Assembly (NCBI GenBank): GCA_947383145.1 | Contig: CANDCH010000005.1 | Location: 46,427 to 110,426, forward strand | Origin: an uncultured bacterium | Lineage (GTDB): Bacteria; Bacillota; Clostridia; Oscillospirales; Oscillospiraceae | Direction: 5' to 3' | Length of the DNA: 64,000 nt | In this document: in pieces, positions 8,063 through 17,564 of the stretch | How positions within the stretch are numbered: the stretch's first letter is position 1 | Layout: every line of letters starts with the position of its first letter | Position numbers and translations under genes: made by a program | The notes under the pieces: generated by a model | Told to the model about the DNA's origin: nothing | The model's database searches: none | What the model saw: the letters and a program-made list of their open reading frames with translations, nothing else

Positions 8063-8091
8063 TTGTCAACAGGGAAGCGGGGTAGTATACT
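8063..8091 (+). promoter_or_regulatory. sigma-A promoter of the arginine operon
   Basis: TTGTCA (8063-8068), 17 bases, TATACT (8086-8091). Transcription would start near 8098, about 50 bases before the argG start codon. Confidence 0.8.
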
Positions 8092-8147
8092 CTTACAAAC
8101 AGCGCACAAGAGCGCCCTGTTACCATAGAAAATTGGAGGGAATCACC

Positions 8148-9362
<1,215 letters not shown>

Positions 9363-9392
9363 GAGCAACGGTTAAAATTGCCGCCTATATCC

Positions 9393-9514
9393 CGGCCGGA
9401 GCCCAGCGAAGCGGGTCCGGCCGGGGAAGGAGGCGCAAGGAAGCGGGCGAAGTTTTTGCCGCAGGCGGAAACGGAGCCGAGCGGACTTTGCGCCGACGCG
9501 GCGAGGCGTGATAA
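9393..9514 (+). repeat. possible diverged R1 repeat, copy D (argG-argH gap)
   Basis: This GC-rich gap begins 30 bases after the argG stop. Its right end reads CGACGCGGCGAGGCGTGATA, close to the right end of the R1 copy at 40211. The left end does not carry the GCCGTCGTGAGC start. It contains the inverted repeat CCGGCCGGA / TCCGGCCGG (9393-9423). Confidence 0.4.
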
Positions 9515-9536
9515 CATAGTAAGCGAGGTAATCATT

Positions 9537-10955
9537 ATGAAACTCTGGGCGGGCCGTTTCCAGAAGGAGACCGACACCCTGGTCAACGACTTCAACTCGT
9601 CCATCGGCTTTGACGCCCGGCTGTACGAGCAGGATATCCGGGGCTCCATGGCCCACGCCGCCATGCTGGGCAAAACCGGGGTCATCGAGGCCCACGAGGC
9701 GGAGAAGATCGTGGAGGGCCTCCGGGCCATCCTGGCGGACATCGAGGCGGACCGGGTGGAGTTCTCCCTGGACAACGAGGACATCCACATGAACATCGAG
9801 GCCCTGCTGACGGAGCGTATCGGCCAGACAGGCAAGCGCCTTCACACCGCCCGGTCCCGCAACGACCAGGTGGCCACCGACTTCCGGCTGTACGTGAAGG
9901 AGGAGATCCCCCACATCATCGGGCTGGTGCTGGACCTGGAGCGGGTGCTGGTGAAGAAGGCAAAGGCCAACCTGTCCACCGTCATGCCGGGCTATACCCA
10001 CCTTCAGCGGGCCCAGCCCACCACCTTCGGCCACTACATGATGGCCTACGCCAACATGCTCAAGCGGGACGTGACTCGGCTGGAGGACTGTTTGGAGCGG
10101 ATGGATGAGTGCCCCCTGGGCTCTGGGGCGCTGGCCACCTCCACCTATCCGGTGGATCGGTTCCAGACCGCCGCCGCCCTGGGCTTCGCCAAGCCCACCG
10201 ATAACTCCATGGACTCCGTGGCCGGCCGGGACTACGCCATTGAGCTGCTGTCCGCCCTGTCCATTCTGATGATGCACCTGTCCCGGTTCTCCGAGGAGAT
10301 CATCCTCTGGTGCTCCTGGGAGTTCAAGTTCGTGGAGCTGGACGACGCCTATTCCACCGGGTCCTCCATCATGCCCCAGAAGAAGAATCCCGACGTGGCC
10401 GAGCTGGTCCGGGGCAAGACCGGGCGGGTGTACGGCTCCCTCATCACCCTGCTCACCGTGATGAAGGGCCTGCCCCTGGCCTATAACAAAGACATGCAGG
10501 AGGACAAAGAGCCGGTGTTCGATGCCATCGACACCGTGGAGCTGTGCGTCCCCGTGTTTTCCGCCATGCTGGACACCCTCACCGTGAAGGACCGAAACAT
10601 GGCCCGGGCGGCGTCGGTGGGCTTCATCAACGCCACCGACTGCGCCGACTACCTGGTGAAGAAGGGGATGCCCTTCCGGGAGGCGTATATGATCGTGGGC
10701 CGGCTGGTGCATATGTGCATCCGCACCGGCGAGAGCCTGGACACCCTGCCTCTGAAGGACTTCCGGGCCATCTCGGGCCTGTTCGACGAGAGCGTGTACG
10801 ACGCCCTCCAGCTCAAGACCTGCGTCAACGAGCGAAAGGTGTACGGCGGCCCTTCGGAGGAGAGCGTGAAGATGCAGATCGCGCTGATCGAGGAATTTGT
10901 GGAGGCCCGGTCGGGTATCATCGGAGGGGCGCATGGACCTGTTACCTTATCTTAA
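9537..10955 (+). CDS. argH: argininosuccinate lyase
   Basis: A 472-residue enzyme cleaving argininosuccinate to arginine and fumarate. The family signature GSSIMPQKKNPD is at about 275-286, including the mobile-loop serine; TARSRNDQ (about 100) and a TPGYTHLQ-like helix are also present. ATG 9537 follows GAGG. The C-terminus overlaps the next gene by 23 bases, so translation is coupled. Length and motifs are normal. Confidence 0.97.
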   Translation: MKLWAGRFQKETDTLVNDFNSSIGFDARLYEQDIRGSMAHAAMLGKTGVIEAHEAEKIVEGLRAILADIEADRVEFSLDNEDIHMNIEALLTERIGQTGKRLHTARSRNDQVATDFRLYVKEEIPHIIGLVLDLERVLVKKAKANLSTVMPGYTHLQRAQPTTFGHYMMAYANMLKRDVTRLEDCLERMDECPLGSGALATSTYPVDRFQTAAALGFAKPTDNSMDSVAGRDYAIELLSALSILMMHLSRFSEEIILWCSWEFKFVELDDAYSTGSSIMPQKKNPDVAELVRGKTGRVYGSLITLLTVMKGLPLAYNKDMQEDKEPVFDAIDTVELCVPVFSAMLDTLTVKDRNMARAASVGFINATDCADYLVKKGMPFREAYMIVGRLVHMCIRTGESLDTLPLKDFRAISGLFDESVYDALQLKTCVNERKVYGGPSEESVKMQIALIEEFVEARSGIIGGAHGPVTLS

Positions 10956-11310
10956 AAGCGTGGTGGACCAGGACCGCTGTCCTGTGGTGCTGTGCGATCT
11001 GGAGCACACCGTCATTTACATGAACCCGGCGGCCTGTGCGCGGTATGCCAAGAGCGGCGGCGGGGCCCTGGTGGGCAAGAGCATTTTCGCCTGCCATCCC
11101 CCCGAGGCCAACGAGATGATCCGGCGGGTGGCGGATTGGTTCGCCCAGAGCGAAAAGCACAATTTGATGTACACCTTCCGAAACGACAAAGAGAACAAGG
11201 ATGTATATATGGTAGCCCTGCGGGACGAAAACGGGGCGCTCATCGGCTATTATGAGAAGCACGAGTACCGGGACCGGGAGACTATGGCGCGGTATGAGTT
11301 CAAGCCGTGA
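10933..11310 (+). CDS. stand-alone PAS-domain protein in the arginine operon
   Basis: A 125-residue protein made of a single PAS fold: CPVVLCDLEHTVIYMNPAA at the start of the fold, FACHPPEANEMIRR in the middle and the strand VALRDENGALIGYYEKHEY near the end. It has no output domain, membrane segment or kinase. ATG 10933 has GGAGG at 5 bases and lies inside the end of argH. Embedding between argH and argC implies co-expression with arginine synthesis. It might sense a small molecule or haem and act on a partner protein, but the ligand and partner are unknown. Confidence 0.8.
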   Translation: MDLLPYLKSVVDQDRCPVVLCDLEHTVIYMNPAACARYAKSGGGALVGKSIFACHPPEANEMIRRVADWFAQSEKHNLMYTFRNDKENKDVYMVALRDENGALIGYYEKHEYRDRETMARYEFKP

Positions 11311-11327
11311 CAAGGACGTGACGGATT

Positions 11328-12269
11328 ATGACAAAACCAAAAATCTACATCGACGGCAGGGAGGGCACCACCGGCCTGCAGATTTACGAGCGGCTGGGGG
11401 GCCAGGACGACATTGAGCTGCTCCTCATCGACGAGGACAAGCGGAAGGATACGGAGGAGCGGCGGAAGCTGCTCAACGCCGCCGACCTGGTGTTTCTGTG
11501 CCTGCCCGACGCCGCCGCCCGCGAAGCGGTTTCCCTTGTCAGCAATGAGAAAACCAAGGTGATCGACTGTTCCACCGCCCACCGCACAGCCCAGGGCTGG
11601 ACCTACGGCTTCCCGGAGCTCCACTCACAGCGGGAGAAGATTAGGACCGCAAAGCGGGTGGCAAATCCCGGCTGCTACGCCAGCGGGTTCCTTTCCCTGG
11701 TACGGCCCCTGGTGGAGATGGGGGCGCTGGACCCGTCGGAGCGGGTGGTGTGCCACGCCCTGTCGGGCTACACCGGGGCGGGGAAGAAGGCCGTCGCCCA
11801 ATATGGGGACCCGGCGCGTGAGCCGGAGCTGGATTCTCCCCGGCACTACGCCGTGACCCTGGCCCACAAGCACATCCCGGAAATGCGGTTGGTGAGCGGC
11901 CTCACCCGCAAGCCTATTTTCATGCCCATGATCTGTGATTTTCCCCAGGGCATGACGGTGACGGCGGCGCTGTTTGCCGACCAGCTGAAGGGGGCTCGGT
12001 CCATCGAGGCCCTCCGGGCGCTGTATGGCGAATACTATGCCGGAAGTCCTGTCGTTCAGCTCCGGCCCGCGGACGCGCCCAGCTGCGGCTTCATCGGTTC
12101 CAACAACCTGGCGGGGAAGGATACGCTGCAAATCTTTGTCAACGGCAATGGGGAGCAGCTGATGCTCACCGCCCGGCTGGACAACCTGGGCAAGGGCGCC
12201 TCCGGCGCGGCGGTGCAGAATATGAACCTGATGCTGGGTTTCGAGGAGACCAAGGGCCTGAATTTATAA
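11328..12269 (+). CDS. argC: N-acetyl-gamma-glutamyl-phosphate reductase (type 2)
   Basis: A 313-residue NADPH-dependent enzyme reducing N-acetylglutamyl phosphate to the semialdehyde, the third step of arginine synthesis. It shows the glycine-rich IDGREGTTGLQI, the nucleophilic Cys116 in NPGCYASG and the conserved HKHIPEM segment. The shorter length and the GREGTTGLQI opening fit the type 2 ArgC branch rather than the longer E. coli type. It lies 17 bases after the PAS gene in the same operon. Confidence 0.95.
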   Translation: MTKPKIYIDGREGTTGLQIYERLGGQDDIELLLIDEDKRKDTEERRKLLNAADLVFLCLPDAAAREAVSLVSNEKTKVIDCSTAHRTAQGWTYGFPELHSQREKIRTAKRVANPGCYASGFLSLVRPLVEMGALDPSERVVCHALSGYTGAGKKAVAQYGDPAREPELDSPRHYAVTLAHKHIPEMRLVSGLTRKPIFMPMICDFPQGMTVTAALFADQLKGARSIEALRALYGEYYAGSPVVQLRPADAPSCGFIGSNNLAGKDTLQIFVNGNGEQLMLTARLDNLGKGASGAAVQNMNLMLGFEETKGLNL

Positions 12270-12295
12270 AGGAAGGCGAAACGTAGTTTTGCCCT

Positions 12296-12333
12296 AAAAG
12301 TACTTTTTGATCCCTTTTCTTTCAAGAAAAAGG
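12296..12333 (+). repeat. R2 A/T-rich hairpin repeat, copy 1 (before argJ)
   Basis: The CCTTTTCTT arm folds onto AAGAAAAAGG around a TCA loop, preceded by TACTTTTTGAT. The same core occurs near 38765, 51708 and 54493. It sits between argC and argJ, 26 bases before the argJ start. Confidence 0.6.
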
Positions 12334-12359
12334 ATGAACAACAAAAAGGGGTTATAGGA

Positions 12360-13583
12360 ATGCTGAAAGAGATATCTGGCGGCGTGTGCGCCGCCAAGGG
12401 CTTCAAGGCCGCCGGGGTGCACTGCGGCGTGAAGGTGGGGAGCAGCCCGGACAAGAACGATCTGGCTATGATTTTGTCGGAGCGGGAATGCTCCGCCGCC
12501 GCCGTCTACACCCTGAACCGGGTGAAGGCGGCTCCCATCTATGTGACCATGGGCCATCTGGAGGACGGAGTGTGCCGGGGCGTGATTGCCAACAGCGGAA
12601 ACGCCAACGCCTGCGCTCCGCTGAGCCACGAGAACGCGGAGCAGATGTGCGCCCTGGCCGCCCAGGCCACCGGCCTGAAGCCGGGGGACTTCGTGGTGGC
12701 GTCCACTGGGGTCATCGGTCAGGAGCTGAACATCTCCGCCATTGAGCGGGGGATGCCCGCCCTGGCGGCGGCGCTGAACGGGGACGGCTCCGACGCCGCC
12801 GCCCGGGCCGTCATGACCACCGACACGGTGAAAAAGGAGACCGCCGTGGCCGTCGCCATCGGCGGAAAAACCGTCACCATCGGGGCCATCGCCAAGGGCT
12901 CCGGCATGATCCACCCCAACATGGGCACCATGCTGTGCTTTATCACCACCGACTGCGCCATCACCCACGAGCTGCTCCAGGACGCCCTCCACGAGATCGT
13001 CCCCCGCACCTTCAACCGGGTGACGGTGGACGGCGACACCTCCACCAACGATATGTGCGTGGTGCTGGCCAACGGCATGGCGGGCAACGAGCAGATTGAG
13101 TGGAAGGACGACGGCTACACCGTGTTTTATAAGGCTCTCCATCAGGTGTGCGAGACCATGGCCCGGTCCATTGCCGCCGACGGCGAGGGCGCGTCTCGTT
13201 TGGTGACCTGCACCGTCCGTTCCGCCCGCAGCGAGGACAGCGCCGAGCGTTTGGCCAAGGCGGTGGTGGGCTCCTCCCTGGTGAAGGCGGCGCTGTTTGG
13301 GGCGGACGCCAACTGGGGCCGTGTTCTGTGCGCCATGGGCTACTCCAAAGCCCCCTTTCGTCCGGAGTATGTGGACATCGGCTTCTCCTCCATTCAGGGG
13401 AGCATCCTGGTATGCGAGAAGGGTACCGGCCTGGACTTCGACGAGGAGCTGGCCAAGAAAATCCTCACCCAGGACGAGGTGGTTGTGGAGGTGTCCCTCA
13501 ATGAGGGAAGCCATGAGGCCACCTGCTGGGGCTGCGACCTGACCTATGATTACGTGAAGATCAACGGCGATTACAGAACCTAA
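12360..13583 (+). CDS. argJ: bifunctional ornithine acetyltransferase / N-acetylglutamate synthase
   Basis: A 407-residue Ntn-type enzyme that moves the acetyl group from N-acetylornithine to glutamate, closing the cyclic arginine pathway. It self-cleaves before a threonine; here KGSGMIHPNMGTML is visible with Thr190 as nucleophile (Gly replaces the usual Ala before it). GGVCAAKGFKAAGVH at the N-terminus is typical. No separate argA or argE gene is in the operon, consistent with recycling by ArgJ. Whether it also makes N-acetylglutamate from acetyl-CoA cannot be decided from sequence. Confidence 0.95.
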   Translation: MLKEISGGVCAAKGFKAAGVHCGVKVGSSPDKNDLAMILSERECSAAAVYTLNRVKAAPIYVTMGHLEDGVCRGVIANSGNANACAPLSHENAEQMCALAAQATGLKPGDFVVASTGVIGQELNISAIERGMPALAAALNGDGSDAAARAVMTTDTVKKETAVAVAIGGKTVTIGAIAKGSGMIHPNMGTMLCFITTDCAITHELLQDALHEIVPRTFNRVTVDGDTSTNDMCVVLANGMAGNEQIEWKDDGYTVFYKALHQVCETMARSIAADGEGASRLVTCTVRSARSEDSAERLAKAVVGSSLVKAALFGADANWGRVLCAMGYSKAPFRPEYVDIGFSSIQGSILVCEKGTGLDFDEELAKKILTQDEVVVEVSLNEGSHEATCWGCDLTYDYVKINGDYRT

Positions 13584-13606
13584 CTTCAGAAAAGGTGGTT
13601 ATTCCC

Positions 13607-14461
13607 ATGTCCTCCCTCATTGACCGGGCCCAGGTGCTGGCTGAGGCCATGCCTTATATTCAGAAATACAACGGCAAGACCGTGGTGGTAAAATACGGCG
13701 GCAACGCCATGGTGTCGGAGGAGCTGCGCCGGGCGGTGATCTCCGACCTGATCCTGCTCTCCCTGGTGGGAGTCCGGGTGGTGGTGGTTCACGGGGGCGG
13801 GCCGGAGATCAGCGATATGCTGAAACGGCTGGGCTATGAGTCCCGGTTTGTGGACGGCCTGCGGTACACCGACGAGACCACCATGGAGGTCGTCCAGCAG
13901 GTGCTGTGCGGCAAGGTGAACAAGGACCTGGCCGCGCTCATCAACGGCCAGGGAGGACGGGCGGTGGGCCTGTGCGGCATGGACGCCGACCTGTTCCAGG
14001 CGGTCCGGCTGGATGAGAAGTACGGGCTGGTGGGGTCCATTTCTAAGGTAAATCCGGCGGTGGTGGAGGACGCGCTCCACAACGGCTATATCCCTGTGGT
14101 GTCCACCGTGGCCCGGGGCGCCGACGGCCCCACCGCCTACAACGTGAACGCGGACACCGCCGCCGCTAAGCTGGCGGTGGCCATGAACGCGGAGAAGCTG
14201 CTGCTGCTCACCGACGTGCGGGGGCTGCTCACCGACCGGGCGGACGAGAGCACCCTGATTCCCCATGCCCGCGCTTCCGAGGTGCCGGGGCTGGTGAAAG
14301 ACGGCGTGATCCAGGGGGGCATGATTCCTAAAATTGACTGCGCGGTGGAGGCGGTGCGCTCCGGCGTGCGGAGCACCGTGATTTTGGACGGGCGCATTCC
14401 CCACTCCATCCTCATTGAGCTGCTGAGCGACGCGGGTGTGGGCACGATGATAACAATTTAG
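13607..14461 (+). CDS. argB: acetylglutamate kinase
   Basis: A 284-residue kinase phosphorylating N-acetylglutamate, the committed step. It has VVVKYGGNAM (ATP loop), VVVHGGGPEIS (substrate loop) and the C-terminal substrate/nucleotide site around GGMIPKIDCAVEA. A helix of about 24 residues precedes the core (SSLIDRAQVLAEAMPYIQKY). In the family, this N-helix marks arginine-feedback-sensitive hexameric enzymes, as expected where ArgJ recycles acetyl groups. ATG 13607 is preceded by AAAGGTGG. An R1 repeat starts 7 bases after its stop. Confidence 0.96.
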   Translation: MSSLIDRAQVLAEAMPYIQKYNGKTVVVKYGGNAMVSEELRRAVISDLILLSLVGVRVVVVHGGGPEISDMLKRLGYESRFVDGLRYTDETTMEVVQQVLCGKVNKDLAALINGQGGRAVGLCGMDADLFQAVRLDEKYGLVGSISKVNPAVVEDALHNGYIPVVSTVARGADGPTAYNVNADTAAAKLAVAMNAEKLLLLTDVRGLLTDRADESTLIPHARASEVPGLVKDGVIQGGMIPKIDCAVEAVRSGVRSTVILDGRIPHSILIELLSDAGVGTMITI

Positions 14462-14468
14462 CGTCCGT

Positions 14469-14587
14469 GCCGTCGTGAGCGGCGCGGATGGAGCGCAGCG
14501 AAAGCGAAAGTCCAGCCGCCGCAAAGCGGGGGCGGGTTTTGCTTGAGTCGGAGTGAAGCCGCGCGTCTCGGACAGGCGGGGCGGGGC
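14469..14587 (+). repeat. R1 interspersed repeat, copy B (argB-argD gap)
   Basis: It opens GCCGTCGTGAGCGGCGCGGA, continues with GGAGCGCAGCGAAAGCGAAAG, carries the internal AGTCGGAGTG and closes with CGGACAGGCGGGGCG. Start, middle and end match the copy between feoA and feoB. It fills almost the whole gap between argB and argD, and no start codon or ribosome-binding site is part of it. Confidence 0.65.
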
Positions 14588-14612
14588 ATCATGTAAAGGA
14601 GAGAAACTTCAC

Positions 14613-15788
14613 ATGACCTTTGAGGAAATGAGAGAGCTGGACCGGCAATACGTGATTCAAAGTTACAGCCGCAACCCCATCGCCGTGGATCATGGTCAGG
14701 GGTCCACGCTGTACGGTTCGGACGGCAGGGAGTACATTGACTTCGCCTCCGGCATTGGGGTGCTGTCGGTGGGTACCGCCCATCCCAAGTGGACGGCGGC
14801 GGTGGCGGAGCAGGCGGGAAAGCTGGGCCACGTATCCAACCTGTACTACTCCGAGCCCTATGTCAGGCTGGCTTCAGCGCTGTGCGCCCGCTCCGGAATG
14901 GCGGCGGCCTTTTTCGGCAACTCCGGCGCGGAGGCCAACGAGGGCGTCATCAAACTGGCCCGGAAGTGGTCCTGGGAAAAATACGGCGAGGGGCGGGGGA
15001 CCATCATCACCCTGAACCGTTCCTTCCACGGGCGGACCATCACCACCCTGGCCGCCACCGGCCAGGACGTGTTCCACAAGTATTTCTTCCCCTTTACCGA
15101 GGGCTTCCGCCGGGCGGACCCCAATCTGGACAGCGTGAAGCAGGCGGCGGGCCACGATGTGTGCGCGGTGCTGGTGGAACTGGTCCAGGGAGAGGGGGGC
15201 GTGCTGCCCCTGGACCCCGAGTTCGCCCGGGAGCTGGTCCAGCTGTGCGCGGACCGGGACTGGCTGTTCCTGGTGGACGAGGTGCAGACCGGCATCGGCC
15301 GCACAGGCTCCCTGTTCTGCTTCCAGCAGTACGGAATTCAGCCCGACGGGGTGTCCTTCGCCAAAGGGGTGGCCGGGGGACTGCCCATGGGGGGCTTCCT
15401 GGTGAATGAGCGGTGCCGGAAGGTGTTCGGTCCCGGCGACCACGCCTCCACCTTTGGCGGCAATCCGGTGTCCGCCGCCGCGGCCTGCGCGGTGCTGGAC
15501 ATTCTGGACGACGGGGCCATTGAAGAGGTAAAGGAGAAGGGCGCGTACCTGCGGGACTCCATCGAGGCCATGGGCCTGCCCTGTCTGGGCGGAACCAGGG
15601 GAATGGGATTGATGATCGGTGTGGAGGTGAAGGGCGGCTTCTCCAACAAGGAGCTGTGCGTCAGGCTGAATCAGGCGGGGCTTTTGAGCCTTACCGCCGG
15701 ACCGGGCCTGCGGTTCCTGCCGCCGCTGACTATTACCAGGGACGAGATGGATAAGGGGCTGGCGATTCTGAAAGAGACGCTTTCCTGA
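14613..15788 (+). CDS. argD: acetylornithine aminotransferase
   Basis: A 391-residue class III PLP aminotransferase converting N-acetylglutamate semialdehyde and glutamate to N-acetylornithine. It shows GSDGREYIDFASGIGV at the N-terminus, FFGNSGAEANEG, FHGRTITTL, the cofactor Asp in LVDEVQTGIGR and the Schiff-base Lys251 in SFAKGVAGG. ATG 14613 has AAAGGAG upstream, immediately after the R1 repeat. Confidence 0.96.
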   Translation: MTFEEMRELDRQYVIQSYSRNPIAVDHGQGSTLYGSDGREYIDFASGIGVLSVGTAHPKWTAAVAEQAGKLGHVSNLYYSEPYVRLASALCARSGMAAAFFGNSGAEANEGVIKLARKWSWEKYGEGRGTIITLNRSFHGRTITTLAATGQDVFHKYFFPFTEGFRRADPNLDSVKQAAGHDVCAVLVELVQGEGGVLPLDPEFARELVQLCADRDWLFLVDEVQTGIGRTGSLFCFQQYGIQPDGVSFAKGVAGGLPMGGFLVNERCRKVFGPGDHASTFGGNPVSAAAACAVLDILDDGAIEEVKEKGAYLRDSIEAMGLPCLGGTRGMGLMIGVEVKGGFSNKELCVRLNQAGLLSLTAGPGLRFLPPLTITRDEMDKGLAILKETLS

Positions 15789-15801
15789 GTGGAGGGGCGA
15801 C

Positions 15802-16581
15802 ATGGCAAAGCTGTACGACAGGGCGGATCTCTACGATTTGCTGGAAAACGAGCAGCGGTATCAAATCGCCAAACGGCACTGGGAACGGGTGCTGCGCGGC
15901 AGGCGGGTCCAGACCTTGTTGGATGTGAGCGTTGGTTCTGGCAATCTGACCTTGCCTCTGGCGGAGCTTGGGGTGGAGCTGCATGGCTCCGACTTGAGCG
16001 AAGCCATGCTGGAACGTTGTCGGGAGAAGGCCGGAAAAAGAGAAATTCCCATTGATTTGCGTCTGAGCGATTTCCGGCGGCTGGACGAGGCCTTTGACGG
16101 CGGCGCAGTCTTTGACTGTGTCGCCAGCACGGGAAACTCATTGCCCTATGTGACAAACGCCGAGGTCCCGGACGTGCTCGCCCAGATGGACCGGCTGGTT
16201 CGGCCGGGGGGATACCTGTACCTGGACCTGCGCAATTGGGACAGAATCCTGGAGACAAAGCAGCGGTTTTACCTGTATAACCCCACGTTTCTGGACAACG
16301 GTATGCGGATGAATCTAGTGCAGGTTTGGGACCGCCACGGGGACGGCTCCATGACCTTCAACCTGCTCTATACCTTTGAGCGAGAGAACAGGATCGTTCA
16401 AAAAGAAATCTTTGAGGAGCACTATTTCCCTATCAAAAAGCAGCTGCTGCTGGAGGAGCTGGAGCGGCTGGACTATGAGGAAATAGAACTCATGTGCCTT
16501 CCGGCCTTTCTGGACGGCGTAAAGCCGGAAAATGCGGAATGGTACTGTATGCTCGCTCACAAACAGGAGGCACGGACATGA
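15802..16581 (+). CDS. class I SAM-dependent methyltransferase in arg operon
   Basis: A 259-residue Rossmann methyltransferase. Motif I is LLDVSVGSGNLTLPL (about 40-54), with the acidic LHGSDLSEAML next and a motif IV-like region near FDCVASTGNSLPY. The C-terminal half (RFYLYNPTFLDNGMRM onward) is an independent substrate-binding domain. GGAGGGG precedes ATG 15802, and the stop overlaps the argF start (ATGA). The substrate is unknown. It has no recognised role in arginine synthesis, so its place between argD and argF is notable. Confidence 0.85.
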   Translation: MAKLYDRADLYDLLENEQRYQIAKRHWERVLRGRRVQTLLDVSVGSGNLTLPLAELGVELHGSDLSEAMLERCREKAGKREIPIDLRLSDFRRLDEAFDGGAVFDCVASTGNSLPYVTNAEVPDVLAQMDRLVRPGGYLYLDLRNWDRILETKQRFYLYNPTFLDNGMRMNLVQVWDRHGDGSMTFNLLYTFERENRIVQKEIFEEHYFPIKKQLLLEELERLDYEEIELMCLPAFLDGVKPENAEWYCMLAHKQEART

Positions 16582-17495
16582 AAAAAGACCTGCTCAAGCT
16601 GCTGGACCTGTCCCAGGAGGACATCCATGAGATTTTGGACACAGCGGACCAGATGAAGTTCAGCCAGAAGCACCGCATCGCCCACGACCACCTGAGGGGG
16701 AAAGCCCTTGCCATGATTTTTGAGAAAAACTCCACCCGGACCCGGGTATCCTTTGAGGTGGGAATGTATCAGCTTGGAGGACACGCCCTGTTCCTGTCCG
16801 GCAAGGAGAGCCAGATCGGCCGGGGAGAGCCGGTGGAGGACACCGCCCGGGTGCTGGCCCGGTACTGCGACGGCATTATGATCCGTACCTTTGCCCAGGC
16901 GGAGGTGGAGGAGCTGGCGCGGAAGGCGTCCATTCCCGTCATCAACGGCCTCACCGACTTCGCCCATCCCTGTCAGGTGCTGGCCGACCTGATGACCGTT
17001 CGGGAGAAGATGACCCGGCTTGAAGGGCTGAAGCTGGCTTTCATCGGGGACGGCAACAACATGGCCAACTCCCTCATCGTAGGCGGGCTGAAGTGCGGCA
17101 TGGATGTGTCCGTGGCCTGCCCGGAGGGATATGACCCGGACCCCGTGGTGCTGGATTTCGCAAAGACGGCGGCGGACCGCAAATTTGAGCTGCTCCGCGA
17201 CCCCGCCGCAGCGGCGGCGGACGCCGACGTGGTGATCACCGACGTGTGGGCGTCCATGGGCCAAGAGGAGGAGCGAGCTGTCAGGGAAAAAGCCTTTACA
17301 GGCTACTGCGTAGATGAGAAGCTGATGAAACTGGCCCATCCCGGCTGCATGGTGCAGCACTGCCTGCCTGCCCACCGGGGGGAGGAGATCAGCGCCGAGG
17401 TGTTTGAGGCCCACGCGGACGAGATATTTGAAGAGGCGGAAAACCGCCTCCACGCCCAAAAGGCGGTCCTTTATCTACTGATGAGGGATCAATAA
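16578..17495 (+). CDS. argF: ornithine carbamoyltransferase
   Basis: A 305-residue enzyme making citrulline from ornithine and carbamoyl phosphate. The carbamoyl-phosphate site is STRTR (52-56) and HPCQ (130-133); the ornithine loop is HCLP (261-264). It starts at ATG 16578, overlapping the methyltransferase stop, with AGGAGG upstream. It is the last gene of the operon; no carAB genes are nearby, so carbamoyl phosphate is supplied from elsewhere. An anabolic role is inferred from the operon context. Confidence 0.96.
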   Translation: MKKDLLKLLDLSQEDIHEILDTADQMKFSQKHRIAHDHLRGKALAMIFEKNSTRTRVSFEVGMYQLGGHALFLSGKESQIGRGEPVEDTARVLARYCDGIMIRTFAQAEVEELARKASIPVINGLTDFAHPCQVLADLMTVREKMTRLEGLKLAFIGDGNNMANSLIVGGLKCGMDVSVACPEGYDPDPVVLDFAKTAADRKFELLRDPAAAAADADVVITDVWASMGQEEERAVREKAFTGYCVDEKLMKLAHPGCMVQHCLPAHRGEEISAEVFEAHADEIFEEAENRLHAQKAVLYLLMRDQ

Positions 17496-17503
17496 ATACC
17501 TGG

Positions 17504-17532
17504 AAGTCCCCCTTGTAACCCAAGGGGGACTT
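17504..17532 (+). terminator. terminator of the arginine operon
   Basis: A perfect 12-bp stem (AAGTCCCCCTTG / CAAGGGGGACTT) around TAACC, nine bases after the argF stop. The right arm and the loop lie within the next promoter. Confidence 0.8.
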
Positions 17533-17541
17533 TGCTATAAT
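17513..17541 (+). promoter_or_regulatory. promoter of sirtuin gene, inside the arg terminator
   Basis: TTGTAA (17513-17518), 17 bases, TATAAT (17536-17541). The -35 hexamer spans the loop of the terminator hairpin. The leader would be about 17 bases. Confidence 0.75.
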
Positions 17542-17564
17542 GGAGAAAAAGGAGGGGGAAGACC

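Noticed and set aside
8007-8147. Longer N-terminus for ArgG
   Set aside because: It spans the argG promoter and palindromes; GTG 8148 has a proper ribosome-binding site and gives the normal family start.
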